A DNA stretch of 64,000 bases from Paraburkholderia acidicola. Lineage in GTDB: Bacteria > Pseudomonadota > Gammaproteobacteria > Burkholderiales > Burkholderiaceae. The notes under the pieces are model-generated. The model was not told where the DNA came from, did no database searches, and worked only from the letters and a program-made list of their open reading frames with translations. Where the stretch lies: contig NZ_MTZV01000001.1 of assembly GCF_002362315.1 (NCBI RefSeq), positions 310,001 through 374,000 of the forward strand, read 5' to 3'. A program made the translations under genes and the position numbers. Shown here one piece after another: positions 1-8,635 of this stretch. Position 1 is the first letter of the stretch. The number at the start of each line of letters is the position of its first letter.

Positions 1-471
1 GATGCCCTCTGGCTGTTCGCCGCCCGGCCGCAGAAACACCGCGTCAAGCTGGCCGTCGAGTAATCCCCGAAGCAGGACCGGTGTGTTCGCTTCCTCCAGC
101 GTCAACTCGACTTCCGGATACGCGCGCTGGAAACGATGGATCGTGGTGGGCACAACTGGATTGAAGGCCGCCGAGCCCGTGAAGCCCAGACGAAGTCGTC
201 CCGTTTCGCCGCGGTCGGCACGCCTCGCCACGTATATGGCGCGCTCTGCATCCGCGAGGACAAGCTTTGCCTCGATGAGAAAAGCGTTGCCTGCGTCTGT
301 CAGGTTAACGCCGTGCGCGGTGCGACGAAACAACTGGACGCCGAGCTCCCGTTCGAGCGACTTGATCTGCTGGCTCAGTGGCGGTTGCCCGATCCCAAGA
401 CTTTCAGCCGCACGCGTGACATTACCTTCAGCCGCGACGGCCACGAAATATCGAAGGTGGCGGAGTTCCAT
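1..471 (-). CDS. LysR-family transcriptional regulator, N-terminal part (cut by window edge)
   Basis: Reading leftward from the ATG at 471 gives 157 codons with no stop before the window edge, so the C-terminus is missing. The protein opens MELRHLRYFVAVAAEGN and has the LysR winged-helix-turn-helix (ESLGIGQPPLSQQIKSLE, about residues 23-40), followed by the start of the effector-binding domain. LysR proteins are usually divergent from a gene they control. Here the partner is the MFS exporter starting at 582, with 110 bases between the two starts. The ligand cannot be told from this part. The N-terminus has the style of the BenM/CatM group, but many LysR proteins look alike here. Confidence 0.9.
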   Translation of the reverse strand, partial: MELRHLRYFVAVAAEGNVTRAAESLGIGQPPLSQQIKSLERELGVQLFRRTAHGVNLTDAGNAFLIEAKLVLADAERAIYVARRADRGETGRLRLGFTGSAAFNPVVPTTIHRFQRAYPEVELTLEEANTPVLLRGLLDGQLDAVFLRPGGEQPEGI

Positions 472-486
472 GATAGTTTAAATATG

Positions 487-508
487 TATGGCGTTATGCA
501 GTTCCATA
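487..508. promoter_or_regulatory. Candidate LysR operator in the LysR/MFS divergent gap
   Basis: The 110-base gap holds an inverted repeat TATGG-N12-CCATA at 487-508. A wider pair, GATAGTT (472-478) and AACTATC (522-528), surrounds it. Dyads of this size in a LysR divergent promoter are typical regulator sites. Which dyad is bound is inference. Confidence 0.4.
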
Positions 509-581
509 TATTGGACAGTATAACTATCTGGCAGGACAATCGTGTTCACGATATTCGCAACTCACAAGAGGAGCGCTCCAG

Positions 582-1853
582 ATGAACACGGACACCATGC
601 CGGCAACACCATGCCAACCCACTCCCTACGCTGCCGACGAAGCGGCATGGGTCATCCCCGGATCGACCGCATACCGGCGCATCAGCGTAGCCCTGTTTCT
701 GGCCGGTTTTGCGACGTTCTCGTTGCTCTATTGCGTGCAGCCCCTACTCCCGGTCTTTGCTCACGAATTCGGTATCGGCGCAGCCCAGAGCTCGCTCGCC
801 CTGTCGTTGTCCACCGGATTCCTCGCATTCTCGATCCTGTGCGCAAGCGTGCTTTCCGAACGATTCGGACGGCGCGGGATGATGTTCACCTCGATGGCAA
901 TCGCGGCCGTTCTAAACCTGGCTGCCGCACTGGCGCCGGACTGGCATAGCTTTCTGATTGCCCGCGCACTGGAGGGATTGGGCCTCGGCGGCGTACCCGC
1001 CATCGCGATGGCCTACCTTGCCGAAGAAGTTCACCCGCGTGGCCTCGGTTTTTCGATGGGGCTCTATGTGGGTGGCACGGCCTTCGGTGGCATGGTCGGA
1101 CGCGTCGGCATGAGCATCATGCTGGACCACTTCCCCTGGCGCACCACCATGTGGGCGCTAGGCGCACTCGACCTGGCGGTCGCCATTGCTTTCGTTTTGC
1201 TACTGCCCGCGCCGCGCAAACTTCTCAGGTCCAGCGCCGCGCAGTCGGTCAATCACCTCGCCCTGTGGCGCGGGCACCTGTCCCAGACCAGGCTCAGCGC
1301 GGTGTTTGGAATTGGATGCCTCGTCATGGGTGTGTTCGTGGCGGTCTACAACTACGCGGGCTTTCGGCTCATGGCACCGCCGTTTAGCCTGAGCGCAACC
1401 CAGACTGGCCTGATTTTCTGTTCATATGTGTTCGGGATCGTTGCTTCGTCCGCCGCCGGGGCATGCGCGGACCGCTTCGGTCGAGGCATGATCCTGTTTG
1501 CCGGCCTCGCCGTTGCGATAGCGGGTGTCACGCTCACGCTCTCTCACGCGCTCCCCCTGGTGGTCGCCGGTATCGTCGTTCTGACGATTGGCTTCTTTAT
1601 CACGCACTCGGTCGCGAGCAGCTGGGTTGGCTTGCTGGCGCAAGGGGCCAAGGGACATGCGTCGTCGCTATACCTGCTTGCCTACTACGCCGGATCGAGC
1701 GTGCTTGGCTCGCTTGGAGGCTGGTTCTGGCAAAACGGCGGATGGACGAGCGTCGCCATGTTCTCCTACGTCTTGCTTGCAATGTGCGTAGTGCTAGCGA
1801 TGCACACCGCGTCAATCACGCGCCGCGCGCCGGCTCCGCAAAAGTCAGCGTAA
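582..1853 (+). CDS. MFS transporter, YnfM-type exporter
   Basis: A 423-residue inner-membrane protein with about twelve hydrophobic segments. It has the MFS loop 2-3 signature in the form SERFGRRGMM (about residues 90-99) and its repeat ADRFGRGMIL in the second half. Family resemblance is to the YnfM/arabinose-efflux type of proton-driven exporters. It starts at ATG 582 after GAGGAGCG. Its promoter gap is shared with the divergent LysR gene, which probably controls it. Its 3' end overlaps the 3' end of the convergent histidine kinase gene by 38 bases. The substrate is unknown. Confidence 0.85.
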   Translation: MNTDTMPATPCQPTPYAADEAAWVIPGSTAYRRISVALFLAGFATFSLLYCVQPLLPVFAHEFGIGAAQSSLALSLSTGFLAFSILCASVLSERFGRRGMMFTSMAIAAVLNLAAALAPDWHSFLIARALEGLGLGGVPAIAMAYLAEEVHPRGLGFSMGLYVGGTAFGGMVGRVGMSIMLDHFPWRTTMWALGALDLAVAIAFVLLLPAPRKLLRSSAAQSVNHLALWRGHLSQTRLSAVFGIGCLVMGVFVAVYNYAGFRLMAPPFSLSATQTGLIFCSYVFGIVASSAAGACADRFGRGMILFAGLAVAIAGVTLTLSHALPLVVAGIVVLTIGFFITHSVASSWVGLLAQGAKGHASSLYLLAYYAGSSVLGSLGGWFWQNGGWTSVAMFSYVLLAMCVVLAMHTASITRRAPAPQKSA

Positions 1854-3078
1854 CGGCAAAGCCGCCGCCAGGCGCATTCCCCGCGGCAAACGCACCGCCG
1901 TTGTAACGCGCGAGCCGCCGCACGATCGCGAGACCCAACCCGCAATGCGCGTTACCGCCGCGCGCGGCATCGAGCCGCACGAACGGCCGCAAGGCTCGTT
2001 CGAGCTGATCCGCGGGAATGCCCGCGCCGTGATCACGGATCGTCAGCGTGTAGCCGCCGTGATGGGCCGCCGTCGTCAGTTCGACCGGGGCTTCGCCATA
2101 GGTCAGCGCGTTCTCGATCAGGTTCGCGAGGATGCGGTCGAGATCGACGAGCGGCAGGCTAAAACCGTCGCCTGCCTGCAGGTTCAGTGTGACCAGTGCT
2201 TCGTCGGCCAGGCTGTCGCCGTAGTGCCGCCGGCAGTGCGTATCGACGGCCGTGCGCGGCGACGTATCGGCGGTATCGCGTGCGAAGTCGAGAAACTGCG
2301 TCACGATGCCCGACAGCGATTCGGCATCGCGCAGGAATCCGGCGCGATTGGCCTCGTCGGGCAGCAGATCCGCGCGCACCTGCATGCGTGTAATTGGCGC
2401 ACGTAGATCGTGCGCGAGACCGGCCAGCATCACGGCGCGTTCCTGTTCGCTCTGTTCGAGTTCATGGACCATGTTGTTGAAATCGCCGATCAACTCCCGC
2501 ACTTCGCGCGGGCCGCTCGTCTGCACGACCGGTGCGCGATGGCCGACGCGAAACTCGCGCGCGGCACGCGCGAGCTGGCGCAACGGCCGCTGCAGCCACC
2601 ACGCGCCGAGCACGGCGATCGCGATGGCAAGCACGAGCATCAAGCTCGATGCGCCGAGATAACGGCCGAACGGCAGCATGATGTGGTGTAACGCGATCCA
2701 GTCGCCGCCCGACGGAAAGCGGACCCACACGGTGCCGTCGTCAGCCGCACCGACGACATGACTACCCGGCGGCAGGTGCCTGCGCAGATTGTTTTCGTAT
2801 GGGCCGTGCGTGTCGGTGCACGGTGCAGGACAGCCGTACGCAATCGCGTCGTGTGGATCGACGTAGTTGAGATCGAGGATCCCGGAAACGGTCGACGACG
2901 CTTCGTTGTGCCTGGTCCGCACCAGCATCGCGAGCGACAGCACCCGGCTCACCTGACTGACATCGAGCGAGGCGCGGTCCCGCTCGATCATCAGCATCGA
3001 CGTCAGGTGGACGAGCACGATCAGGCTCACCGTCATCAACGCAAGCCTGCCGAACAGCGTGTTAAAGGGATTCTTCAT
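1816..3078 (-). CDS. Sensor histidine kinase, EnvZ/OmpR-partner type
   Basis: A 420-residue membrane kinase. It has a first membrane segment at about residues 10-30, a periplasmic part of about 110 residues, a second segment at about 140-162, and a HAMP linker. The H-box HDLRAP has the phosphorylated His near 223, followed by N-box NLIENALTYG, G1 DHGAGIP and G2 GLGLAIV. I chose ATG 3078 (MKNPFN) rather than the in-frame ATG 39 bases upstream. It overlaps the response regulator by 17 bases, as expected for a coupled pair, and places the membrane anchor at the N-terminus. The stimulus is unknown. Confidence 0.9.
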   Translation of the reverse strand: MKNPFNTLFGRLALMTVSLIVLVHLTSMLMIERDRASLDVSQVSRVLSLAMLVRTRHNEASSTVSGILDLNYVDPHDAIAYGCPAPCTDTHGPYENNLRRHLPPGSHVVGAADDGTVWVRFPSGGDWIALHHIMLPFGRYLGASSLMLVLAIAIAVLGAWWLQRPLRQLARAAREFRVGHRAPVVQTSGPREVRELIGDFNNMVHELEQSEQERAVMLAGLAHDLRAPITRMQVRADLLPDEANRAGFLRDAESLSGIVTQFLDFARDTADTSPRTAVDTHCRRHYGDSLADEALVTLNLQAGDGFSLPLVDLDRILANLIENALTYGEAPVELTTAAHHGGYTLTIRDHGAGIPADQLERALRPFVRLDAARGGNAHCGLGLAIVRRLARYNGGAFAAGNAPGGGFAVTLTFAEPARGA

Positions 3079-3796
3079 TGATGCTTTCGACGGGCACAAA
3101 CATGTAGCCGATGCCACGCAGCGTCTGGATCAGACGCGGCTGCGACGGGTTGTCTTCGAGCAGGCGGCGCAGCCGCCAGATCGGCACATCGATCCCGCGT
3201 TCGGTCAGCTCCGCGTACGGCCCGTGCAACATGTCGAGCAGCTTCGCACGCGAGAGCGCCTCGCGCGGATGGCGCACCAGCACTTCCAGCAGCGCATATT
3301 CGCTGCCGGTCAGCTTGATGGCCTTGCCGTCGCGAAAGAGCGTGCGCACGCCGAAGTCGACGCGAAAACGGCCGAAGCGAACCGGGTCGTTGCTCCCGGG
3401 TGAGCGCGGTTCGGGCTCGCGCCTTTGGCGCCGTAGCACCGCGTGAATCCGCGCGAGCAGTTCCTGCGGCATGAACGGCTTGCCGAGATAGTCGTCCGCG
3501 CCGAGTTCGAGGCCAACTACGCGATCGATGCCTTCCGCGCGCGCGGTCAGCATGATCACCGGGATCGTATCGCCGCCGGCACGCAGCTGCTTGAGCGCAG
3601 TGAGCCCGTCGACATTCGGCATCATCAGGTCGAGCACGATGATCGACGGACGCTCGCGTTCGAGCCGGCGCTGCAGATGCGCGCCATCGTGCAGGACCGA
3701 GAATTCGATGCCGCGTTGCTGGAAAAAGGTTCTCAACAGGTCGCGCAACTCGGTGTCGTCGTCGACGAGCAGGACCTGGACAGGCGTGTCGGACAT
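3062..3796 (-). CDS. OmpR-family response regulator
   Basis: 244 residues. The receiver domain has the acidic pair DDD near 12-14, phospho-acceptor Asp56 in VLDLMMP and Lys106 in LGKPF. It is followed by a winged-helix DNA-binding domain (about 140-238) with the C-terminal RGIGYMF hairpin typical of OmpR/PhoB proteins. It is the first gene of a two-gene operon with the overlapping kinase. OmpR-type regulators often control porins, efflux or envelope genes. No target is evident here, although the neighbouring MFS exporter is a possibility. Confidence 0.92.
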   Translation of the reverse strand: MSDTPVQVLLVDDDTELRDLLRTFFQQRGIEFSVLHDGAHLQRRLERERPSIIVLDLMMPNVDGLTALKQLRAGGDTIPVIMLTARAEGIDRVVGLELGADDYLGKPFMPQELLARIHAVLRRQRREPEPRSPGSNDPVRFGRFRVDFGVRTLFRDGKAIKLTGSEYALLEVLVRHPREALSRAKLLDMLHGPYAELTERGIDVPIWRLRRLLEDNPSQPRLIQTLRGIGYMFVPVESINEESL

Positions 3797-3998
3797 GATC
3801 GTGATGAAGGAGCGAGCGGTGTGTCCAGTGGGCTGTGCCGCGATGAATTGCCGGTCTGGCCGATGGACGGGGTCAATGAAGAGTCGACTATAGCAATCTG
3901 CCCCTACGGGCAGGTTGCCGGTTCTTAGCGAATATTAACGTCGATTACAGGGCGCGGCGCGCTTCGTTCCGGTCCTGCCAGGCCGGCGTTGCCCCGCT

Positions 3999-4454
3999 TC
4001 AGACGTCCCGCCAGTCGCGGAAAGTGGCAGCCTGACCACGGTACACGCCGTCGCGATTGAGGAGATTCCAGACCGTCGCGTTCTCGATCCAGAAGCGCCG
4101 CCCCGACTTCGCGATGCGCAAGCCGCGATAGTCGCTGATGAAACCGCGCGTGCGCACCGATTCGAGCAGGCGCTCGCGTTCCTCACGGTTCGGTTGCTCG
4201 GCGGAGAGCCGCGAATGCAGCCTGGTCATCTCCGCCCAGTCGTATTCGAAGCAACGTTGCGCGGCGCAGTTCGCATAGACGAACCGCGGATCGGCGTCCG
4301 TGTTGTGCGCGACCACGCAAAACGGCGCGTCTTCGTAAAGCCAGCGTGCCGCGTCGGCACGTGCGAGAGCGGGATCGAGCAATGGTGTGCCGACCCGGTC
4401 GAGGTAGCTATCGGCTAGCAGCGCACAAAAGTCAGCATCGAGAGGAAGCGCCAT
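3999..4454 (-). CDS. MEKHLA-domain protein (PAS-like)
   Basis: 151 residues, almost all one MEKHLA/PAS-like domain. Recognisable elements are RFVYANCAAQRCFEYDW (about 76-92), SRLSAEQPNREERERLL (about 101-117) and the terminal SGRRFWIENATVWNLL. PAS-like folds bind small ligands or mediate sensing, but no output domain is attached. It is divergent from the BMP-family binding protein across 191 bases and lies downstream of the two-component pair, with a 200-base gap on the same strand. Function is not established. Confidence 0.75.
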   Translation of the reverse strand: MALPLDADFCALLADSYLDRVGTPLLDPALARADAARWLYEDAPFCVVAHNTDADPRFVYANCAAQRCFEYDWAEMTRLHSRLSAEQPNREERERLLESVRTRGFISDYRGLRIAKSGRRFWIENATVWNLLNRDGVYRGQAATFRDWRDV

Positions 4455-4488
4455 CGTCAGGGAGCCAGGTTTGTCATCGGGATTGTCA

Positions 4489-4546
4489 TGTTATCCGCAG
4501 ATCATCCGCGATGCTTTATAACGACTCTGTTATGCAGGCGATAACA
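4489..4546. promoter_or_regulatory. Candidate operator region upstream of the BMP-family gene
   Basis: A perfect-armed dyad, TGTTATGCAGGCGATAACA, lies at 4528-4546. Further single GTTAT/ATAAC half-sites are at 4489-4494 (TGTTAT) and near 4517-4523 (TATAACG). Clustered half-sites of one type 100-160 bases before the start at 4646 suggest a repressor such as a GntR-type protein. No such gene is adjacent. Confidence 0.45.
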
Positions 4547-4645
4547 AATCGAAATGTTTCCGCGAAAATTGGCTCGCGACCATGCCTGTTGACCACTTGT
4601 TCATCTTGTTCATCCATCGCAGCCTGTTCACGCCCCGGAGATTTC

Positions 4646-5776
4646 ATGAAAGACCAGACGGCTCGCGTCTTCCGTCATCCGCTACGCATCGCGGCCACCC
4701 TCCTCGTCAGCCTGGCCAGCGTCGCGCTACTCGGCACCGCCACCACGTGCAGTGCAGCCGCCGCGGCCAGCGAACCGCTCGGCATCGCCTTCGTGTATCT
4801 CGGCAATCCCGGCGACGCGGGCTGGACCTACGCGCACGAACAAGGCGTCAAGGCCATCGAGGCGAAGTTCGGCAGCAAGATCAAGGTCACGCGTGTCGAA
4901 GACGTACCGGAATCCGCGGATTCGGAGCGGGTCTTTCGCGACCTTGCCGCGAAGGGCAACAAGATCATCGTCGGTTCGAGCTTCGGCTTCCAGGACTTCG
5001 AACTGAAGGTCGCGAAGGACTACCCGGACATCGTGTTCGAACACGCGACCGGCTACAAGAAGGCCGCGAATTTCGCCACCTATGACGTGCGCACCTACCA
5101 GAGCGCGTATCTCGCGGGCGTTGTCGGCGGTTATACAACGAAGACCAACACGCTCGGCTTCGTCGGCTCGGTTCCGGTACCGGAGGTGGTCCGCAACATC
5201 AATGCGTTCACGATGGGCGCGCGCTCGGTCAACCCGAACGCGAAGGTGAAAGTGCTCTGGATCAATACGTGGTTCGATCCGGGCCGCGAGAAACAGGCCG
5301 CGGAAACGCTGATCGGCGGAGGCGCGGACGTGCTGATCCAGAACACCGATTCGACGGCGACGATGCAGACCGCCGAGCAGAAGAAGGTGCACGCGTTCGG
5401 CTGGGATTCCAACATGAAGAAGTTCGGCCCGAACGCGCAACTCGGTGCCTGTGTGAGCAACTGGGGCGTCTACTACTCGCATCTGGTCGAACAGGTGCAG
5501 GCCGGTACCTGGACCAACGCGCCGACCTGGTGGGGCTTGAAGGAAAAGGCCATCGATCTCGCCGACATCAATACGAGCGCGGTTTCGGCCATCGCGCAGA
5601 AGGCGGTCAACCAGAAACGCGACGACATCGTGGCCGGCCGGTTCGATCCATTTGCGGGGCCAATCAAGGATCAGTCGGGTGCGATCAAGGTCGCGGCCGG
5701 CAAGTCGTTGAGCGATGCCGATCTGCTGCGGCTGAACTGGTTTGTCGAGGGTGTGGACGGGACCCTGCCGAAGTGA
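4646..5776 (+). CDS. BMP-family ABC transporter substrate-binding protein
   Basis: A 376-residue secreted protein with an N-terminal signal segment (about 10-37, hydrophobic, ending in an Ala-rich stretch). The mature part has the BMP/PnrA/Med fold: AFVYLGNPGDAGWTYAHEQG near the start, GSSFGFQD, DVRTYQSAYLAG and GWDSNMKKFGP. Proteins of this group bind purine nucleosides or related bases for ABC import. ATG 4646 follows GGAG at a 5-base distance. A nucleoside deaminase follows 22 bases downstream, which supports a nucleobase ligand. No ATPase or permease gene lies next to it, which is odd for a binding protein. Confidence 0.88.
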   Translation: MKDQTARVFRHPLRIAATLLVSLASVALLGTATTCSAAAAASEPLGIAFVYLGNPGDAGWTYAHEQGVKAIEAKFGSKIKVTRVEDVPESADSERVFRDLAAKGNKIIVGSSFGFQDFELKVAKDYPDIVFEHATGYKKAANFATYDVRTYQSAYLAGVVGGYTTKTNTLGFVGSVPVPEVVRNINAFTMGARSVNPNAKVKVLWINTWFDPGREKQAAETLIGGGADVLIQNTDSTATMQTAEQKKVHAFGWDSNMKKFGPNAQLGACVSNWGVYYSHLVEQVQAGTWTNAPTWWGLKEKAIDLADINTSAVSAIAQKAVNQKRDDIVAGRFDPFAGPIKDQSGAIKVAAGKSLSDADLLRLNWFVEGVDGTLPK

Positions 5777-5798
5777 TGCATCCCACCGGAGAGCGCAT

Positions 5799-6344
5799 GT
5801 GATTACCGTTGCATCGGAACCACCAGCAGGCGGGCCATCTGCGTGGCCGCCTCAGGGCCTCACGCCGACCCACGCGCAACTGATCCGCCATCTACGTCAC
5901 GCATGCGTCGTCGCGGAGCGTGCCACGTTGCTCGGACATCATCCGTTCGGCGCGATACTCGTCGGGCCGGATCAGGAAACGGTGCTGATGGAACAGGGCA
6001 ACGTCGACACGGTTAACCACGCGGAATCGGTGCTGGCGCGGGTCGCGGCGATGAACTTTACGCCGCAGTATCTGTGGGGCTGCACGCTGTACACGACCGT
6101 CGAGCCCTGCTGCATGTGTGCTGGTACCGCGTACTGGGCGAACATCGGTCGCGTGGTATTCGGCATGACCGAAGAGCGATTGCTCGAAGCGACCGGCGAT
6201 CATCACGAGAACCCGACCATGAGTGTGTCGTCGCGCTACGTGTTCGAGCATGGGCAGAAGGCGATCGAACTGATCGGCCCGGTTGTGGAAATCGAGGATG
6301 AGGTGATGCGGGTACAGCGGGCGTTCTGGGCGGCGCGGAGGTGA
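5799..6344 (+). CDS. Nucleoside/guanine deaminase-type zinc enzyme
   Basis: 181 residues from a GTG start at 5799. That start is preceded by GGAGAG at a 5-base distance, whereas the adjacent ATG at 5797 runs straight into TGA. The cytidine/deoxycytidylate deaminase zinc site is complete: His74-Ala-Glu76 (NHAES) and Cys104/Cys107 (EPCCMCAG). The Glu is the proton shuttle. This class hydrolytically deaminates guanine, cytosine or related bases. It probably forms an operon with the BMP binding protein, linking uptake to salvage or nitrogen release. The exact substrate is not determined. Confidence 0.85.
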   Translation: MITVASEPPAGGPSAWPPQGLTPTHAQLIRHLRHACVVAERATLLGHHPFGAILVGPDQETVLMEQGNVDTVNHAESVLARVAAMNFTPQYLWGCTLYTTVEPCCMCAGTAYWANIGRVVFGMTEERLLEATGDHHENPTMSVSSRYVFEHGQKAIELIGPVVEIEDEVMRVQRAFWAARR

Positions 6345-6374
6345 TGCTGTTGAAGCGATGTGCCGCGTCAGGAT

Positions 6375-7022
6375 TCAGCTTTCGGGATTCAGCCAGTCAA
6401 CCAGGCCTTCTCTTGCATTGACCTCGACAAACGACGGCAAAGCACGCATCCGCGTGATGTAGGGCGCAAGGTGCGGCCAGGTGGTTGCTGGGGTAGGCAT
6501 GTTACGGGACCAGCGCATTAGCATCACGGCGAGGAAATCGACCGTGCTGAGTTTCCCGCCCACCAGGTAAGCGCGACGATCAGCCAGATGTCCGTCTAAG
6601 CGTTCCCATGCCCCTTCAATCCGTCGACGCGCAAGCGCCCTGACCGCTTCGGCACCGGCAGGTTCTCCATCCTCGTCCGCGTAAAACCAGTCGCGCATGG
6701 CGGGAAGAACCGTATTCGCGAGGTAGATCATCAGTTCCATCCACTCCGGGCGATCCGATGATCCAGGTGCGGGTGCCAGGTCTTTGCCAGGATGGCGCTC
6801 GGCCAGCAACATCAACAGTGCGGCCGACTCATGCCGCGGAACACCATCGACGATCAGTGTAGGAACCCGGCCCGCCGGATTCAGCCGCAGATATTCGGCG
6901 CTCCGCTGAGCGCCGGTATCGATATCGGTAAGCCGGGCCTCGAACGCAACGTCCATTTCGATCAACATCCAATGGACCGCCATGCTTGCGCCACTCGGCG
7001 AATAGTAGAGTGTGTAGCTCAC
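6375..7022 (-). CDS. Glutathione S-transferase family protein
   Basis: 215 residues with the two-domain GST layout. The thioredoxin-like N-terminal domain (about 1-80) contains the cis-Pro stretch GRVPTLIVDG and the glutathione-contact ESAALL. An all-helical C-terminal domain follows, with the late motif LVGGKLSTVDFLAVMLM. The active-site region SPSGASM offers a Ser rather than a Tyr, as in many bacterial GSTs. The gene is convergent with the deaminase (30 bases apart). It is a single gene and the substrate is unknown. Confidence 0.88.
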   Translation of the reverse strand: MSYTLYYSPSGASMAVHWMLIEMDVAFEARLTDIDTGAQRSAEYLRLNPAGRVPTLIVDGVPRHESAALLMLLAERHPGKDLAPAPGSSDRPEWMELMIYLANTVLPAMRDWFYADEDGEPAGAEAVRALARRRIEGAWERLDGHLADRRAYLVGGKLSTVDFLAVMLMRWSRNMPTPATTWPHLAPYITRMRALPSFVEVNAREGLVDWLNPES

Positions 7023-7115
7023 GGGGCGGCTCCTTGAATTCGATCTTGTTTAACGTCGAGGTGGCCGTCATTCTCTCCCAGATGGTTAGCTGATGCAAAG
7101 CCGCGCTCACCCGTT

Positions 7116-7979
7116 TCACTCCTGCGTCGCCGACGCAACTCCCGCAGCCGGCACCGTCCCTCTTGCAGTGAGTTGCTCATACACATCGTGCGAGAGTTCG
7201 CGCAGTTCCTTGCGATCGATGGCACCCGACACCGCATACCCAAAATCACCGTCGATCCAGTAGAACACGTTCACCGGTCCGTCCTGGTACAGCTTGAACT
7301 CCGTCACGTCGCTACTCGTCTTGCGGTGTGAAATGCACAGCGTGATGCGTTCGCCGCGCGTGTTGTGATACATGAACTGCGCGACCGGACCATCGTTGCC
7401 GGGCAGCATCCGCCCGCCCATCAGTTCGAAACCCGTACGCGTGAGGATCGGTGGACGCACATCGGTGCCAAGCCGGCTCGATACCCACGTCACGAGTTCC
7501 TGTTCGCGGTCGACGCCGACTTCGACGGGACGCAGCACTTCAGGTGCATACATCACGTGGGCAATCGCAGACTGCCGCGCGAACGATTCGCCTTCTCCAC
7601 CCACGGCACTGACCAGGTGCTCGTTCGCTCCCGCCGAGCGTCCCGCCACCTGCATCTGGCGGCCCATATCGGTGCCAATCCCGATGCCGATACCGAGCAC
7701 CAGCGCTGCTGCCATCCCCGCGAACTGCGGCCAGTTCGCGGCAATGCGCGAGCGTTTCTTTTCCGGCATCTGCAGACGCACAGGCACCGGCTCCGCGAGC
7801 ACGCGGTCGTAGCGCTCATGGAACATGTTGTTCAAGGCGAAGTAGTCGCTGATGCGCGCGGCGAGTTCGTCGTTGCTCTCGAGCAGCGTGTCGATCTGCT
7901 CGCGACGATGCGCCGCCAGCGATCCGTCGACATACGCGTGCAGTTCTTCGTCGCTGATCGGGTTTGATTGTTCGTTCAT
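7116..7979 (-). CDS. Anti-sigma factor, membrane-bound, cognate to the adjacent ECF sigma
   Basis: 287 residues. The cytoplasmic N-terminal part (about 1-80) begins with the anti-sigma hallmark SDEELHAYVDGSL but lacks the HxxxCxxC zinc motif. One membrane segment follows (about 83-103), then a periplasmic domain of about 180 residues. Its ATG overlaps the stop of the sigma gene (ATGA, 4 bases), so the two are translationally coupled, as in known ECF/anti-sigma pairs. The periplasmic half resembles that of the protein at 8636-9382: FMYHNTRGERITL here and FIYRNSAGDFAVL there. The signal released by the periplasmic domain is unknown. Confidence 0.85.
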   Translation of the reverse strand: MNEQSNPISDEELHAYVDGSLAAHRREQIDTLLESNDELAARISDYFALNNMFHERYDRVLAEPVPVRLQMPEKKRSRIAANWPQFAGMAAALVLGIGIGIGTDMGRQMQVAGRSAGANEHLVSAVGGEGESFARQSAIAHVMYAPEVLRPVEVGVDREQELVTWVSSRLGTDVRPPILTRTGFELMGGRMLPGNDGPVAQFMYHNTRGERITLCISHRKTSSDVTEFKLYQDGPVNVFYWIDGDFGYAVSGAIDRKELRELSHDVYEQLTARGTVPAAGVASATQE

Positions 7980-8491
7980 CGCACCACCTTCAGTTTCACG
8001 CCGGGCTGTGCGCCCGCCATCAGGGTCCGTAGCCGCTCGCGGCCGCGCGAGAGCCGCGACATCACGGTGCCGATCGGCACACCGAGCGCGAGCGCGACAT
8101 CCGCGTAGCTCATCTCTTCGAGTCCCACCAGCAGCACGACTTCGCGTTGTTCGTCGGGCAGACGCTGCAGCGCGTAGTCGAGATCGCGAACTTCCAGCGA
8201 CTGCGCCTGGTTGCCGGCCACCGCGAACTCGCCTTCGGGCACGTCGTCGTCGACCGACAGATGCACGGCACGCGAGCTTGCCTTGCGTATCTGATTGACG
8301 AATACGTTGTGCATGATCGTGAAGAGCCATGCGCGCAGATCCGTGCCCTGCTGGAACTGCGCGGCGTTGCGCAGTGCGCGTTCGAGCGTGTCCTGGACGA
8401 GATCGTCGGCCAGTTCGCGATTGTTGATCAACGCGCGCGCATACCGTCGCAGACGCGGCACGTGATCCATCAGTCCGTCACGGACGTTCAT
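7976..8491 (-). CDS. ECF (RpoE-like) RNA polymerase sigma factor
   Basis: 171 residues made of two sigma-70 regions. Region 2 is at about 8-75, with ADDLVQDTLERAL and the core-binding RAWLFTIMHNVFVNQIRK. Region 4 is at about 105-160, with the DNA-binding helix-turn-helix SYADVALALGVPIGTVMSRLSRGRERL. It is the first gene of a coupled unit with its anti-sigma factor. A bipartite ECF-type promoter (8571-8597) sits about 80 bases upstream of ATG 8491, suggesting autoregulation. The stress it responds to is not visible. Confidence 0.93.
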   Translation of the reverse strand: MNVRDGLMDHVPRLRRYARALINNRELADDLVQDTLERALRNAAQFQQGTDLRAWLFTIMHNVFVNQIRKASSRAVHLSVDDDVPEGEFAVAGNQAQSLEVRDLDYALQRLPDEQREVVLLVGLEEMSYADVALALGVPIGTVMSRLSRGRERLRTLMAGAQPGVKLKVVR

Positions 8492-8570
8492 CGCCCTTCC
8501 CTTTTCAGTGAGTCCGACTAACCGCAGGAACGCCGATGATCAGGAGTCCAGGCGTGTCGGGATAGCCTGT

Positions 8571-8597
8571 GAACACTACGCCATCCGGTTTATTCCC
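8571..8597 (-). promoter_or_regulatory. Probable ECF-dependent promoter of the sigma gene
   Basis: On the minus strand GGAATAAACC (8596-8587), 11 bases, then TGTTC (8575-8571). The identical pair with identical spacing occurs before the second anti-sigma-like gene. A-tracts at 8607-8612, 8616-8622 and 8625-8628, spaced 9 bases apart, lie just upstream in the position of an UP element. Confidence 0.65.
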
Positions 8598-8635
8598 GCT
8601 GCGCGCTTTTTTCGCTTTTTTTGCTTTTGCCGATA

